From Sorghum bicolor (lineage: Eukaryota; Streptophyta; Magnoliopsida; Poales; Poaceae), in assembly GCF_000003195.3 (NCBI RefSeq), contig NC_012870.2, positions 50,472,396 through 50,536,395 on the forward strand: DNA of 64,000 nucleotides, in the 5' to 3' direction. The first letter of the stretch is position 1. The number at the start of each line of letters is the position of its first letter. The notes below the pieces were generated by a model. That model did no database searches. It saw only the letters and a program-made list of their open reading frames with translations, and was not told the origin of the DNA. Below are positions 23,248 through 35,569 of this stretch, piece after piece. The position numbers and the translations under genes are program-made.

Positions 23248-24174
23248 ATGGATAACTCAAATTCCATACCTATTATTAAATTCTTTGCACCTTCGGAGAC
23301 CAGCCATAGACCATGGGAGTCAACACGTCCTACCCCTAATTATGATCTGTGTCCGGAGTTGATTGCAATAGGTCAAAACCAACCCTTTTCTATAGCTGAG
23401 GTCCTATCTTTTAATCAAAAAGATAATGCACTTTTAGCTACACCTAGGGAATCTTTTAATTTTTCTATAAATTCTGGTTTAGACCTAGCCCTACAAGACC
23501 ATGTTTTTCCTAGATATTTTCACATTGGTCTTAATCATATAACCTTTGGTAGAGTCTTTCTTTCTTTATCTATTAGTAAAGGAACGTATGTCTTCATTCG
23601 TAGACATCCTTCTTGCACTACTCTTCATAGAAAAATCTTAGAGATAGAGAAGGAATCATCTCCAACACAAGGAAAGGAAGTTTCAATAGCCAATTCCCCA
23701 ACATTTCAATCCCATGATTCGGCTATCCAACCCATCCTTGAGCTTAATAATTTCTACTATGCTTTTTCTCTTGAACCTTCCGATAATCCTATGAATCTCT
23801 CTAGACATCCTATGCATAAGAAGGAGGATCAAGAAAAGCAACATCAATGGCTAGAGGGCATTAAAAATCCATGTGCTATCACCATTGAATGGATAGATAA
23901 AACAAACTTGAGAGACAATCCTAGAGGAATTTTAAGCATTCATGAAGAATCATCCTTGGAGTTTAAGAATGAGAGAAACAACAGTGAGCATGGAAGTTAT
24001 TTCATAAATACCTCACCCAGTCCTTGCTCATATAAAACATCTCTCCAATCAATTTGTCTCTCCATCCTTACCACCTTTGAGATCTCCAACCCCCTCTTCC
24101 TCTTCATTTATAAAAACTTTAAAAGGGCGGTTGTCGATGCATATGTCTATAATAAATATTGCAGATCTCGTTGA
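23248..24174 (+). CDS. Orphan ORF1 of element A, 308 aa, unknown function
   Basis: The frame is open from ATG 23248 (MDNSNSIPIIKFFAPSE) to a stop at 24172-24174. An open extension upstream reaches into the LTR; the ATG chosen is the first after the primer site and is shared with A' (42666). I see no zinc knuckle, DDE, YXDD or retropepsin motif. The protein starts with a Pro/Ser-rich segment, has a Phe/Leu-rich middle (RYFHIGLNHITFGRVFLSL), a charged part with ERNNSEH, and ends VVDAYVYNKYCRSR. That last motif is also recognisable in decayed form in C/D (about 39541-39570, minus strand), so the ORF is shared between families. It may be a diverged Gag-like or accessory protein; this is a guess from its position after the primer site. 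Confidence 0.6.
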   Translation: MDNSNSIPIIKFFAPSETSHRPWESTRPTPNYDLCPELIAIGQNQPFSIAEVLSFNQKDNALLATPRESFNFSINSGLDLALQDHVFPRYFHIGLNHITFGRVFLSLSISKGTYVFIRRHPSCTTLHRKILEIEKESSPTQGKEVSIANSPTFQSHDSAIQPILELNNFYYAFSLEPSDNPMNLSRHPMHKKEDQEKQHQWLEGIKNPCAITIEWIDKTNLRDNPRGILSIHEESSLEFKNERNNSEHGSYFINTSPSPCSYKTSLQSICLSILTTFEISNPLFLFIYKNFKRAVVDAYVYNKYCRSR

Positions 24175-25738
24175 GTTGATCTTGATATAGGTAGGTGTCG
24201 GAAGGGAAACCACTTCACCAACATAACTTGATGGTTTCCCAAGGACAAGCTTAGTGTCCTAAAACAAGCACTTATCAGATCATAACATGAACTTTTAATT
24301 ATTTGCAACATTGCCTTGTGTATTGAGCATATAAAGATAATTGTAGAAATATTCCTTCGAGTATTCTTGTCACTAACCTTTCCAGGATTGGAGCAAGAAG
24401 ATCGGATGAATGACAAGCATAGGGTATGTCCAACCAACCATCACACAACATTGAATTAAATTCATCCAAACTTGAATTTTGTAAAATTCAAGCTTGGGGG
24501 AGTACTTTACATAAAAACATCTTTTCCCATGTTGCTACGTTGGTTGTCCTTACCTTTGAGACATGCTCAATTTGTTAAATACTAATTACACTACTTCATC
24601 TCCACTTAAGTAGATCTCTATAAATGCTCTCATGCTACCTTTATTTGCTTTAGTATATGTCTAGGTTTGGAATAGTTTCATTTATCTCTTAATTAAGCAT
24701 GGTGCTTAGTTTAGGAATGATGATCTTACTTCCAAGGGATTTTAAAATAAGCATGGTGCTTAGGTTAAAATGCCCTTCTAAATCAAATTAGACATGGTGT
24801 CTAGGTTGATTTTTAAGCCGATAATATGCTATAGTAGATATGGGATATTTTGTTGGACTAACCCCTGCAGAAAAACTTCCAATATCAACCTGGGAAGTCC
24901 TGAGATAAACTCGCATTGGAGATGAAGAAAGTGACACATGAAGTTTAACAATTTACACAAGAAAGACGTGGCTCATAAGAGATGATTCATGGAGGGTGCC
25001 ACAAACACGATGCACAACCGCTAAGAAAGGAAAGCTTCCACAAGGTGATACTGTACCGTCACTCTTCAAGTAAGGTAACACCTTAAGGTACTTGACTATC
25101 GCTTTTATAAGCTTCTCCTTGGTTCTAGCATTCACATAAATAAAGAGACAAACATGTATGATTTATAACTCCAGATTAACCAACTCAATTAATTCAACAT
25201 GTTTAGTCCTTTAATCTTTGTTCCTAGTACTACCTTCGTGATCCCACGCTCCTAAACATATAAGCTAATATGTTGCACAATCAATATTTAGAAGATATAA
25301 ACAAAACATAAATATAGATAGATTATCTTTCCATTAGGTTGAGTCATCTGATCTAACAAATGTTTCAAATACTACACTCATGATCTTATTATCCATCAAC
25401 TTTGTCTTGCTCACTATGCTTAAGGTTAGAGAAGAACAAATACACTTTTGGTTCTGTTGGTGTTTTCCACCAACAGAGCCCCTGCACTTGATCTCTGCCT
25501 TGTCTCTATGAACAGGTACACTTCAAGCAAAACATGGAGGAGTTTTACAACTCCCAGACTCCACCAAGTGAAGGACCTGGATCTATGAGCACAAACACAT
25601 TGAGCAGGATATTGCCAACAATATACTTTGAACTACTGGGCAAAGAAGAACATGGGTAACACCGTATCAAGAGGTGCAGACGTCAAGGTCCACACCTAAT
25701 CAAATGATGCACCTAAAGGATGAAGATGGTGGAAAGTC
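24175..25738 (+). mobile_element. Element A internal, non-coding
   Basis: No conserved reading frame was seen. The stretch matches the same part of A' (43592-44979). Parts such as GGACAAGCTTAGTGTCCT (near 24240) and ACTAACCCCTGCAG (near 24858) recur inverted in C/D. Confidence 0.6.
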
Positions 25739-26398
25739 TTGTCCAGAAGACAACATTGGATCCTTGTCGGAAGAGGTCAAGATCGTCGACTCAAGTCACC
25801 TTTCTTGATCAAGAAGGACGACCCTGGTGTTCCAAGAATCGAGTGCGCAATCACTGGATACTCTTTTCAGAAGACACTCTACGACACCGGATCTGACGAC
25901 AACATAATATCCGCTGTCACTTATCAGCTCCTGCATGGAACCATGCCCTACAACCAATATATTCAGCTCCAGATGATTTTCAGGTCATTGACTTGGGAGA
26001 AGACGAGTATGATCCACTCACCATCCTTGGAAGACTGTTCCTCAGCACTATCAAAGCCATTATCTATATTGGAACCAGAGAAGTCCACATGCACTTCCCC
26101 TCTGAGAAGGTACGCCACTACTTTAATAATTCTAACTATATAGTTGAAGATTCTAAGCAGGTCAGGACAAGAAGACGACGCAACCGTAACCAGAGGAGGA
26201 AAATCATCAAGAACGGATGGGTAGACTACGAAGGAGAAGTGATAAGGACTGAAGACATATAGCTTGAACAGAACTGCCCTGAGGAGACCATAGCACCGAG
26301 TCAGGTGTGGAGAGAGAAGATAGTTATACACGAAGAGAGGCGCCGCCGGAATCACCGACTACGCCACCTAGCGAATCCCAGGACGACTGAGAAAACAG
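25739..26398 (+). pseudogene. Retropepsin-like ORF of element A, frameshifted
   Basis: The frame carries FLIKKDDPGVPRIEC and then the aspartic protease motif YDTGSDDNI, followed by a flap-like part. It shifts frame near 25975, where A lacks about 25 bases present in A' (ACAGATCAGACATTCCG region). The protease C-terminal motif ILGRLFLSTIKAIIYIG continues in a second frame (25993-26262), followed by a basic Arg/Lys tail and PEETIAPSQVW. The protein matches the second protease-like segment of B, not B's first one. Without a Gag-Pol fusion partner and with the frameshift it cannot be made intact. Confidence 0.7.
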
Positions 26399-26661
26399 AG
26401 AGTCCCGTTCGGAGGACTTAAAAATACCGAACGCCTTGCCAAGAGGTAAACTTGGTAGTTACCCTTTCCTTTCAATTATTCAATTATAATTTGCTTAGTT
26501 AATCAGGTTTATGCTATCTTGAAAAGAAAATAAAAATGTTAAAAAATAGTAAGCCCCATGTGAGTATGCTCATGGCATAAAACCCATAAGTACATTCACT
26601 GTGGTGGCATAAAAATAAAATAAATAATTTTTCATCTTACAATAAGAATATATAAAATATA

Positions 26662-26693
<32 letters not shown>

Positions 26694-27779
26694 GTGTATG
26701 ATCCTGCTAAATAAATAACATTTATTAAGGAAGCTCAACATGATGAAGGCTAGATATTTATGCTAACACTTAATTAGTTCCACAAGCTTTGTTGTCTATT
26801 TGAGCTCCACAGAATTTAAGAATCAAGAAGACTAGCAGACGGATGACATTCTAATCGCTGTCAGAATGCTGCTGACTTTCAAATACACCTATGCCACCTG
26901 CTAGCTACATCAAGAGAAATTACGTCAAAATTCAGCTTGGGGGAGAGCACCCCCATTTATCCCGATAAGTATTTCTATCTATCTTTATACTTATATTATA
27001 TTAAAATATAGATATACATAACTATGGAAAAACCAAATAAAGATTTTGTGCTTATATATATCTTTTGCTTAGTATGTTTAATAAATAAATAAAGTGGCTA
27101 TGCTAATCTGAATCTTAATAATAAAACTCTAGCATGGATATGATGAATAGTTGCTCTGCCTAATTTGCAATTTTGAAGTTCCCTCTCAAGTTTAGACATA
27201 ACTGTTATAATTTAAAGCTTGCTCTAGATCTAAACTTGTGGGATGAAAACTTGATCTGAAATCTAAGTTGTTAACGGATATGATATGGGAAGGTTGAGCT
27301 GCTGTTTATCTATCTGTTCCTAGAGATGCTAGAATTCTGGAAAATTTTATCTTAAAAAATCTTTAAAATATTGCATGATGAGTTCCTGTATGATGAGAGT
27401 TTCAATTCCTACCACAGCCATATATACATGCTTGCTAGACTTTGAGCCACACATTTACTATTTACTGCTTATGAGCATTGAGTGTGGTCAAGGTGTGTAG
27501 ACCCTTAGGAGCTTGTCATGTGGTTAAATCAAGATTCACTTGCACGTTCACTCATATATGCTACTTCTACTCCGGAAGTACCATCCACATATATCCATCC
27601 ATTTCCGTCTCTAGCATCACCCAAAAATATTCTACTCCTAATCCGGGAGAGAATAGTCAAAAACATTTTCCTATCCCTGTTATTCCCTGTGAAATAAATG
27701 CTCCAAATATTTTGGTTACTACCACTTGCTATATTATCTCAAGAGATGAGTGCTCTAAAAAAAGAAAGAAATAAAAGAG

Positions 27780-27819
<40 letters not shown>

Positions 27820-28629
27820 GAGAAAATAAAAAGGGGCAAGTGCCCGGAACCTCGAAAGAAAGAAAAAGTGAGACGAGAGGTAAAAATGGACAAGTGTCCG
27901 ACAGTAGAATTAGGGGTACAAGATACCCACCTGAGAGGAAAGAAAAAGAAGAGCATCTCATTCTCCTCATAAAGTTTCAAAAAGCAAGGAAGGTATGTAT
28001 CCCCTCAAAAGAGCAAAAGTAGAATTAGACTTTCACCATTGTTATTACCATCATCACCATACACCATTCATTCGCCACACATGCACATCTTGATTTGGCT
28101 TATTGATTTGTTTCTCTGGATCCATGGTTTGACTATGCAATAAATGTCTTGTAAGTATGTATTACCTGTCTCCCACCTATGAGCTCCAGATATCAAGCCT
28201 TATTAGAGTAGGGTGAGAGAGAAGGCAATGTCACTATGCCTTATACCATAAATACCATATATCTTGAGAGAAGGCATATACCATCAATGCCTTGGTAAGG
28301 ATCCAGAAATACCACAAAAGAGAGATATGAGAGAGTCATACAAGGAATCTCTGAGTTTTATTTGAAAATCTGCAAAAACCCCAGAGCTATAGCTGATCAA
28401 GAATAAGAGACATGGCACTTGGCTAGACTGTTCTATCTTTTAACCTCTCAAGATAGAAGTGACGGTTACAAGTCCCATGGTGAAGGTAAAGTAAGTTTTA
28501 AGTCTTGACAGTTTACTCTAACTCAGAGATGAGATCTTATTTAAAAAGCATGTGTACCGTCAAATTTTTAAGATATTGCAACAACTTCTAATCCATTGCT
28601 GAGTCTATCCTTGCTCAGGGACGAGCAAG
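26399..28629 (+). mobile_element. Element A 3' non-coding region
   Basis: This is AT-rich, with (TA)n tracts at about 26655-26671 and 27782-27817 and an (AAT)n tract near 26671-26692. It also holds the hairpin cluster at 27834-27928. No coding region is supported. Confidence 0.6.
27834..27928 (+). promoter_or_regulatory. Hairpin cluster of element A
   Basis: Three short stems lie in a row: GGGCA-AG-TGCCC (27834-27845), GGACA-AG-TGTCC (27888-27899) and GGGTA-CAAGA-TACCC (27914-27928). They are about 0.7-0.8 kb upstream of the 3' LTR. The same cluster is found in A', G and B. In A' the second stem is GGATA-AG-TATCC, a paired change that keeps the stem. Confidence 0.6.
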
Positions 28630-28648
28630 AGGTAAGCTTGGGGGAGTT
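28630..28648 (+). other. Polypurine tract of A
   Basis: AGGTAAGCTTGGGGGAGTT directly precedes the 3' LTR; the GGGGGAG core is the plus-strand primer. Confidence 0.8.
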
Positions 28649-29885
28649 TGTTGACGGTCCTTAAGTATCAAATTTAATTATCAAATAAACAAAGAAAAGG
28701 ATCTAAATGAAATCAACATCTAGACTTAGGGTTTTATCTGACAGAATTCCACGAGTTTTGGTGTTTGTCTATTTCTGCAGGGGGTTATCAGGAAATAAGG
28801 AAGAAAGGCCCACATGTCAGGATTACATAGAGATATCAACGCACCGCGTAATTTTCTACCATCTAGAAGACTCCAGAAGCCACGAGACCGAAGCGGAGGC
28901 GAAACGGGGCCAGGCCCAGGGCGCCCGCCCTGAGGACCTAGGCGCCCGCCCCCTGTTGGATTTGGTTCGGGACTCTCTTCGCACGGGATATTCCACCGAC
29001 CTATTGGATCAAGGAAAACATAGTACCACCTCGCCTATCGACCCAAAAACGCATAGAAGGGGAGGACTATATAAGGAGACCCCCCTGGCCTCTGGAGAAG
29101 ACATGAAGAAATTATCATAGAGATTGAGGGGTGCCCTCGAAGGAAAACCTCTTCTCTAATTAATATTTCTTTTTAGGCTTAGCAACCAATGTAAAGTTGA
29201 AATAGATCTTCTAGTTTCTACTAGATTGAGAGAGATAGAGTGAAGGTGTAGATTGGAGGAAGCCCGACCTGTCGGTGTCTACTCCAAGCTTGTACCTGCG
29301 GGATCAAGTTCTCCTAACCCGAAGCTTGCTCCTAGGATTCTTCAGTAATTCAACTTCTAAATTCTAGTAAGTTCTTGTTTTATTGTTCTTATGGTTTATG
29401 AGTTTACTTTAATCTCTTCGTGTAGAGTTTAGAGTAATCATTGCTGGTGTAAACGTGGTGTTTAGGCTGGGGTACTCATAGATATTCCCTGACTAGCTGG
29501 ACCGTGGTAGTAGTGAGGAACGTGACAATTCCGAGTTACCTTTGCAGATCACATCTCGTTAGCAGGAAGGATAGGGTTTATAGGTGCGGGTTGAACATCC
29601 TTTGTGGTGTCTAGATTCCGTTAGCCTCCCCATTAGAACAGTAGATCATCCTTACCAAGGTTAGAAGGAGACTACGGTTGCAGTCTTCTCTATTTATCAC
29701 TCACATCGAGAGACATTCTTTGTAGCCTAAAGGGATAGTAGCAATAGACCGGTTAGTCAGATGCATCCTTTCTCCCAGTGGTAAAAATATAAATACGATA
29801 ACTCTGGATAACCTCCCGGGTGAAATGCTCACCGATATCCGTGCGCTTGCGGATCTTTTCCTTATTGCGTTACCAAATATCAATA
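28649..29885 (+). repeat. 3' LTR of element A
   Basis: This 1237 bp copy of the 5' LTR starts TGTTGACGGTCC and ends ATATCAATA, where the usual terminal CA has become TA. It is followed by the TSD GCTGT. Confidence 0.9.
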
Positions 29886-30788
29886 GCTGTCACCTGTGCG
29901 GACTACCACACGAACCGGCACGTCAGGGTGCCCTCGCAGATAAACAAGATATCTAGACACCACGTCTACATATTGTCTACCATCTACCCACCCATGGATT
30001 GGGTAAACGCTATACGAGCAATTACATGAATTCAATAAGATCAAACCAACTATCCTAGACAAATAATCAAAGTAGACAATGACTAATGTAATTACCGAAC
30101 ATATGAATCTATTAAGAATAAAGTCTCCCTAATATACAATGAAATACTACGAAGTAGAACTAGAACTATTACCTAACTCTTGCGCTCGAGACCAACGCTA
30201 GGGGCTCCAGATCCCGATGAAGAACTAGATCTCCTCTACTTCTAATCTAACTAACTACAACTATGAACCATAAGGCTCTTGATGAACTTGAAGGCACTTG
30301 ATGCTTGATGGCTTGAGGCTTTGATGAATAATGAGGTCTGTCCCCAGGGGGGTCTGCCCACGTATTTATAGTCTGGTGGGAGCCGCCCGCACCGTCAGAT
30401 CAAACCAACTTACCAAAGGGCCTAGATGACTCCTCAAAGGCGGTGGAGGAAGCTTCCAGAAGGGGGGCACCAAACCCTAGACCAGGGGGCCGACTGGCGC
30501 TAGGGTGGGGCCAGCCGGCCCCACCTGGTGGCGGCTGGTCCTCCCCTCGCGTCGGGTGTCTTCCAGAGTATTCCTAAATCCTCTCGCACTGTTTCTCGTG
30601 GCAGATACGTTTCCATGTTTGATTTGCATTAGAGTCCCTCTTTTGCAGCTTTCCTGAAATTTACCCTGGAAAATATGGAATATACAAAACTCATGGAAAT
30701 TGTTAGTTTAAACCCTATACTAGTATGTATTCATGTTCTCCTTCACGTTTAAAGTTATAATAAAAGTTGACGTTATCGACCGTCAACA
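29886..30788 (-). repeat. Right piece of B's 3' LTR
   Basis: It continues the B LTR after A and ends GACCGTCAACA. In minus orientation this is the LTR start, TGTTGACGGTCGATAACGTC. The neighbouring polypurine tract, AAGCTTGGGGGAATT on the minus strand, is at about 30789-30802. Confidence 0.85.
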
Positions 30789-31422
30789 ATTCCCCCAAGC
30801 TTAACTTTTGCTAGTCCCTTGGCAAACTGAGCCTAAGTAGTATATGTATTTGGATCAAGAGTTGCTATAATGTTTTCATTCTTTCCCAATACACATGATC
30901 CAAAAAATTATCCTCTGGATTAGTCAATACTTGCTCTAATCTTCAAACTTACCCATTTTACCTTTAACCATGGGGCTTTATAGCTTTTGCATGAGTCTTG
31001 AGCAATCAGAAGACAGAACAATCAGGTCAAGTACTATGTCTCAAACTCTTTTGCAAAACCATTATTCTGGAGTTTCTTATAAGTTTTTAGAATAAAACTC
31101 AGAGCTTAATTGTATGACACCCTCAAGTCTCTCGATATATGTGGTCTTTATGGTTCTCTCTTGAGGCATTTATACCTCCTATAGCTAAAGATATATATGG
31201 TGGAAATATAGGAGTGCTAATAACAAGGTTAAGCATACTTGCAATGCATGTATTGTAAAGTCAACTAATGGATCCATAGAGAATCGAGGCATACAATCAA
31301 ACCAAGGTGTGCATGTGTATGGAATATGGTGGATAGGTGTTTTGTGGTATTTGTGTCTAATTTATATTTCTTTGGGAATAACTCTCTATTGAAACTTTTC
31401 CAGGAAAGACTTGGGCTATCTT

Positions 31423-31538
<116 letters not shown>

Positions 31539-31548
31539 TCAGAGAGGC

Positions 31549-31591
31549 GGGCATCTAGTACCTATTGTTTTCATTATTGGGACACTTGTCC
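31549..31591 (-). promoter_or_regulatory. Hairpin motifs of element B
   Basis: On the minus strand, GGACA-AG-TGTCC (31591-31580) is followed by GGTA-CTAGA-TGCC (about 31562-31550). These match the second and third stems of A in order and spacing, although B is otherwise diverged here. The first stem was not found. Confidence 0.55.
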
Positions 31592-32982
31592 ATCTTTTAC
31601 TCCTTTTTTTTAGATTTTTGCATAGCCACATGTATCCCTGAATACAATAAATGATTAGAGAGGTAATAACAAGAACTTAGAACATTAAAGACAAGGGTTA
31701 TCCTATAGGTTGATTATTGGCGTTTACTCCCTGTGTATGAATAATGCATATATGAACTAGAGTGTGTACGTGATCTTGATTTAGATAGCATGACAAGACT
31801 CTCATAAGGTATACGACAAAGGTTGACTAAACTCAATGCAGAGCAAGCAGCATAAATGTGCAAATGTCTTCCTAACTCTAAATAGATATTATATATGGCT
31901 TTGGTAGGTATTAACACTTTGTCATACAAGAGCTCATCATGTAGGTTTTTAGGTTTTCAAAATAAATCTCTAGTACTTAGTAATGCTAGGAATAAGATAA
32001 ATAGTAGCTCAAACTTTGATCATATCAACCAACTACCTAAACTTAGCTCAAACTTGTGCCTCCACAAATTGCAGGTTCAGAGTAAATCTTCGAATTAAAA
32101 TAGTATTTCCTAAAAGTCGAAAGAATCTACCGTTGGAATCTAGATACTTGTAAGAATTATAACAGAGCAACTATTCATCATCTCCAAGACAAAATTTTAA
32201 TGTTCATCAATTTTTGTTTAGCTCTAGTTTAGACCGACTCTAAACAGACTCTGACACTTAACTAATTATAAACTCACAAAAAGACTATGACTTGTGGACC
32301 TTCATGTCCCCACATATTTTTGGTAGTTTTATGACTATATAGACTCGATAATCGGTTAGGTATAATTACCTCATAACTAGGGGATGCTCCTCCCCCAAGC
32401 TGATGGTTGCAATACTTGGTGTAGATGTCCTTTAGAGTGAACTAACCTGTAGCGGACCTGGTGGGTGCCACTGATAGACTCTCTCCTTCCTATGATGTCA
32501 TTCCTGCATAAATACTCTCCACAAAGAGAAACCCAAAACTCGAGGCTCAAATTTAATAATGGGTTAGCGGTCAGCCAATGAGAAATTGATTATTCTTATG
32601 AGCTAATTTTAATGTTCTTTGATTTAAGCAGGATTTCAAATTTCTCTTCTTTTTTGAATTTTGTTTTTATAATGCAGAAATTAAATATGAATGCTATTTA
32701 TTTGATTCTTATATATATATGCCACCACAGTAAATATTCCTAAGGGGTAATCATAAGTTTATTCATATGGGGATTTGGTATTTATGATGCAATATTTAAG
32801 CAGTAAATATTTTTGTTTGTATTTTATATTAATATGCTAAGAGAATTAAATATGCTACTAAGAGTGTTAAAGTGAAATTACTAATGCATGCTATTTTAAC
32901 TAGATAACTACCATTCTGACCGTATGGCTACGGTATGGAATTTAAAGTCTACCGATAGGACTTGGAGGATAGTGGAGAGGAC

Positions 32983-35439
32983 TTACTTAGTGGGTTCATT
33001 GTCTGAGGTAACCTCAGTCAACTCCCCGTCTTGCGGTGATGCTGTACGTGTGTCTTCCTCCCATCTTGCTTCTGTCTATTTTGCTTCTTCTTCCACTAAT
33101 TCCAACTCTTCAGTTCTGTTCTCCTTTTCCCAGGCTTCTAATCGAGCTAGGATCTCCTCTTTCTCCTTCTTGGTGATAAAATCTGCAGGTATATAATGTT
33201 CTTGAATTCTTACCATTACATCCTTGACCATTCCTTACGGGAATCTAAAACAAATAATTCATCGTATACCTGTTTCGACATTACGTTGCAGCCTGATCCA
33301 ATGTCGCAGACGGTGTAAGGGAAGGTGGTGTTGTTGATTGTGCAGTCAATGATTGGAACTCCTGGATGACCTCTCTTGATTGGACATGGCTTGGGTAGCA
33401 TATGATCATTTTCAGTATTGAGAGCGGTGATTAATTGAGCTGTCTCTGCTTGCTTGGTCTTCCTCCATCTTATATTGTTCTTCTTCTTTGGTACTGATTG
33501 TTGTTCTTGCTTTCCTTGTTGGTAGAATTGCTTCGGGGCTGTAGGAGCTTTAAGGACGCGGTTCTTGAATGCAAATCTCTCCTTCTTGTCTTTGATGGAT
33601 AAGACAATCTTGTCGTGCTCCGCATAGATGATGGCCTTTGTTGTGCATAAAAATGGTCTGCCCAAAAATGCATTGGTGCCTTCTCATCTACTTCCGTCTC
33701 CATGACCACGAAGTCAACTAGGACATATGATTGCCCCACTCTAATGACAACTTCTTCTAGTACTCCCTCAGGGTAGCAAATGGACTGATCTGCAAGCTGC
33801 AAACGTATATTTGTGTACAATAAAGAATCATTTAATATTTTCTCATAAATTACCTTGGGCATGATGTTGACACTTGCGCCGAAGTCACAGATAGCCTTTG
33901 GAAAGCTGTGGCATCCTATAGAGATAGGAATGACAGGTCTTCTAGGGTGTCCTATCTTCTCTGGTAGAGAGTGGTCAATCCACTGTACAGCTGCAGGCTC
34001 AATATAACATTGGGTTGCATTATGAATATCTACAAGGTTAGCAGTTTCTAGATCTTCTGGTTGGCCTGGAATCTTGCCTTTTTCTAATGGAGGTACAACA
34101 GCAGCTAATTGTGCTAATTGTGATTCTAGCATTTTATTGAAACTATGTTGATTCTTTATAGCAGAAGCAAATGTATACATCCTAGTATGTATGTTTTCTA
34201 AAGTTTTATCATTTGATGCTAGTTTCCTAGTCATTTGATCTAGCAGTTTGGATTGACTAGCGACTAATTCTCTTAAAGGCGGAAAATTATTATTAAAATT
34301 ATTACCTTGGTTGTTACCTTGGTAATTACCTTGTCGAGGTTGCTGATTCCATCCTTGATTTTGTTGAGGATGATAGTAGGTGTTATTGTTGATGAAGTTC
34401 ACAACCTCTTGTAGTGTAGGGCAACTGGTAGCTGAGTGCCCGTAGTCTCCACATTCTTCACATGTCATATGGGAATCATTGATGTGCATGACTTCCTTTT
34501 TCTCTATGTAGAGTTTCTCCATCATGAGGTCTAGCTTGGCAGTGACCTTCTAAGATTCCTTGAGATGATGGATTCCTCCTCCTTTCTTCCTAGACTGAGT
34601 ACGTTCTTCATTGCATATTGAATTTGAAGCCGTCTTCTCAACAATGCTTTAGCGTCTGAGATCTTAAGTGATCGGAAAGCTCCCCCAGCTGCAGCATCAA
34701 ATGACTCACGGGTACTAGAGATGAGCCCGTGATAGAAAGTCTGCATTAACAGCCACTCCTCTATCCCATGATGAGGACAGTCTTCTATGTAATTCTGGAA
34801 TCTTTCCCATGCTTTAGTGAATGATTCATCATGTTGTTGTTGGAAACCTAAAATCTTCCCACGCAAAGCATTAGTCTTGGCTATAGGAAAGAATTTTTCC
34901 TGGAAAGCAGTCAAGCAAAGGTAGTGTTTATATCTGTTGGTGTAGAACCACTGCTTGGCTTACCCCAATAATGAGAATGGGAAAAGACGGAGTAAGATAG
35001 TATCCTTTGGTACTCCTCTGATCGTGAAGGTGCTGCAGATCTCTAAGAAGTGTTGTAGGTGTGCACTTGCATCTTCATGAGCTCTTCCACAGAATTGGCT
35101 GGCTTGAACCCTGGTGATGAGAGGCTTGAGCTCGAATCCATTCTCCCTAGTATTGACTGCTAGTCCAGTCCGAATGTTTGCTGTTGTTGGGGCAGAGAAC
35201 TCTCGCAGTGTGTTCTCAGCCATGTCTTCAAACATAGGAGCTAGGTTTCCTCCTAACACTTCGGCTTGTTCTTCAAATTCCTCTTCCAATGTTGGAGCTG
35301 GCACCTCTCAAGAGCTGGCCTGAGCAGCAGAGGGTGTTCTTGATGATGATTCGAATTTATCCCTTGCTTCTACAAACTTCTTCCTAAGGAGTTTCTCTGG
35401 ATCTTCAATAAAGTTTCTTGGAAGATCAAAACCATTCAT
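32983..35439 (-). pseudogene. Gag plus two retropepsin-like segments of element B
   Basis: The start is ATG 35439 (MNGFDLPRNFIEDPEKLL). The Gag capsid core is at about 34600-35220 (REFSAPTTANIRTG, FCGRAHEDASAHLQHFLEI, LLRLFPFSLLG). A zinc knuckle CEECGDYGHSATSC (CX2CX4HX4C) lies near 34430-34475. A first retropepsin segment has CDFGASVNIMP near 33880 and LGRPFL near 33650. A second has HPGVPIIDC and CDIGSGCNVMS near 33256-33365 but is cut short, running into a Glu-rich tail. Lesions: in-frame stops near 35309 and 34961, frameshifts near 34540 and 33660, and later stops. No reverse transcriptase follows. Two protease-like segments in one frame is unusual. Confidence 0.75.
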
Positions 35440-35569
35440 TCATCACCCTACATAAGATAAGAAAAATTATAACGACGAAGGGTGTACCTGATTGAGTAGA
35501 AATTGATTGGTAATATAACTTTATTCATACATAAATATGTTATCAATATATCCTAAGTTTATTATGACT

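Larger units (their letters stand above)
21893..29885 (+). mobile_element. Element A: non-autonomous tRNA-Asp Gypsy-like element
   Basis: A is 7993 bp with perfect TSD GCTGT (21888-21892 and 29886-29890) inside B's LTR. LTRs of 1236 and 1237 bp flank a primer site, an orphan ORF, a retropepsin-like remnant, a long 3' non-coding part with hairpins, and a polypurine tract. About twenty substitutions separate the LTRs by eye, so the insertion is young. There is no recognisable Gag zinc knuckle, reverse transcriptase, RNase H or integrase. Confidence 0.9.
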
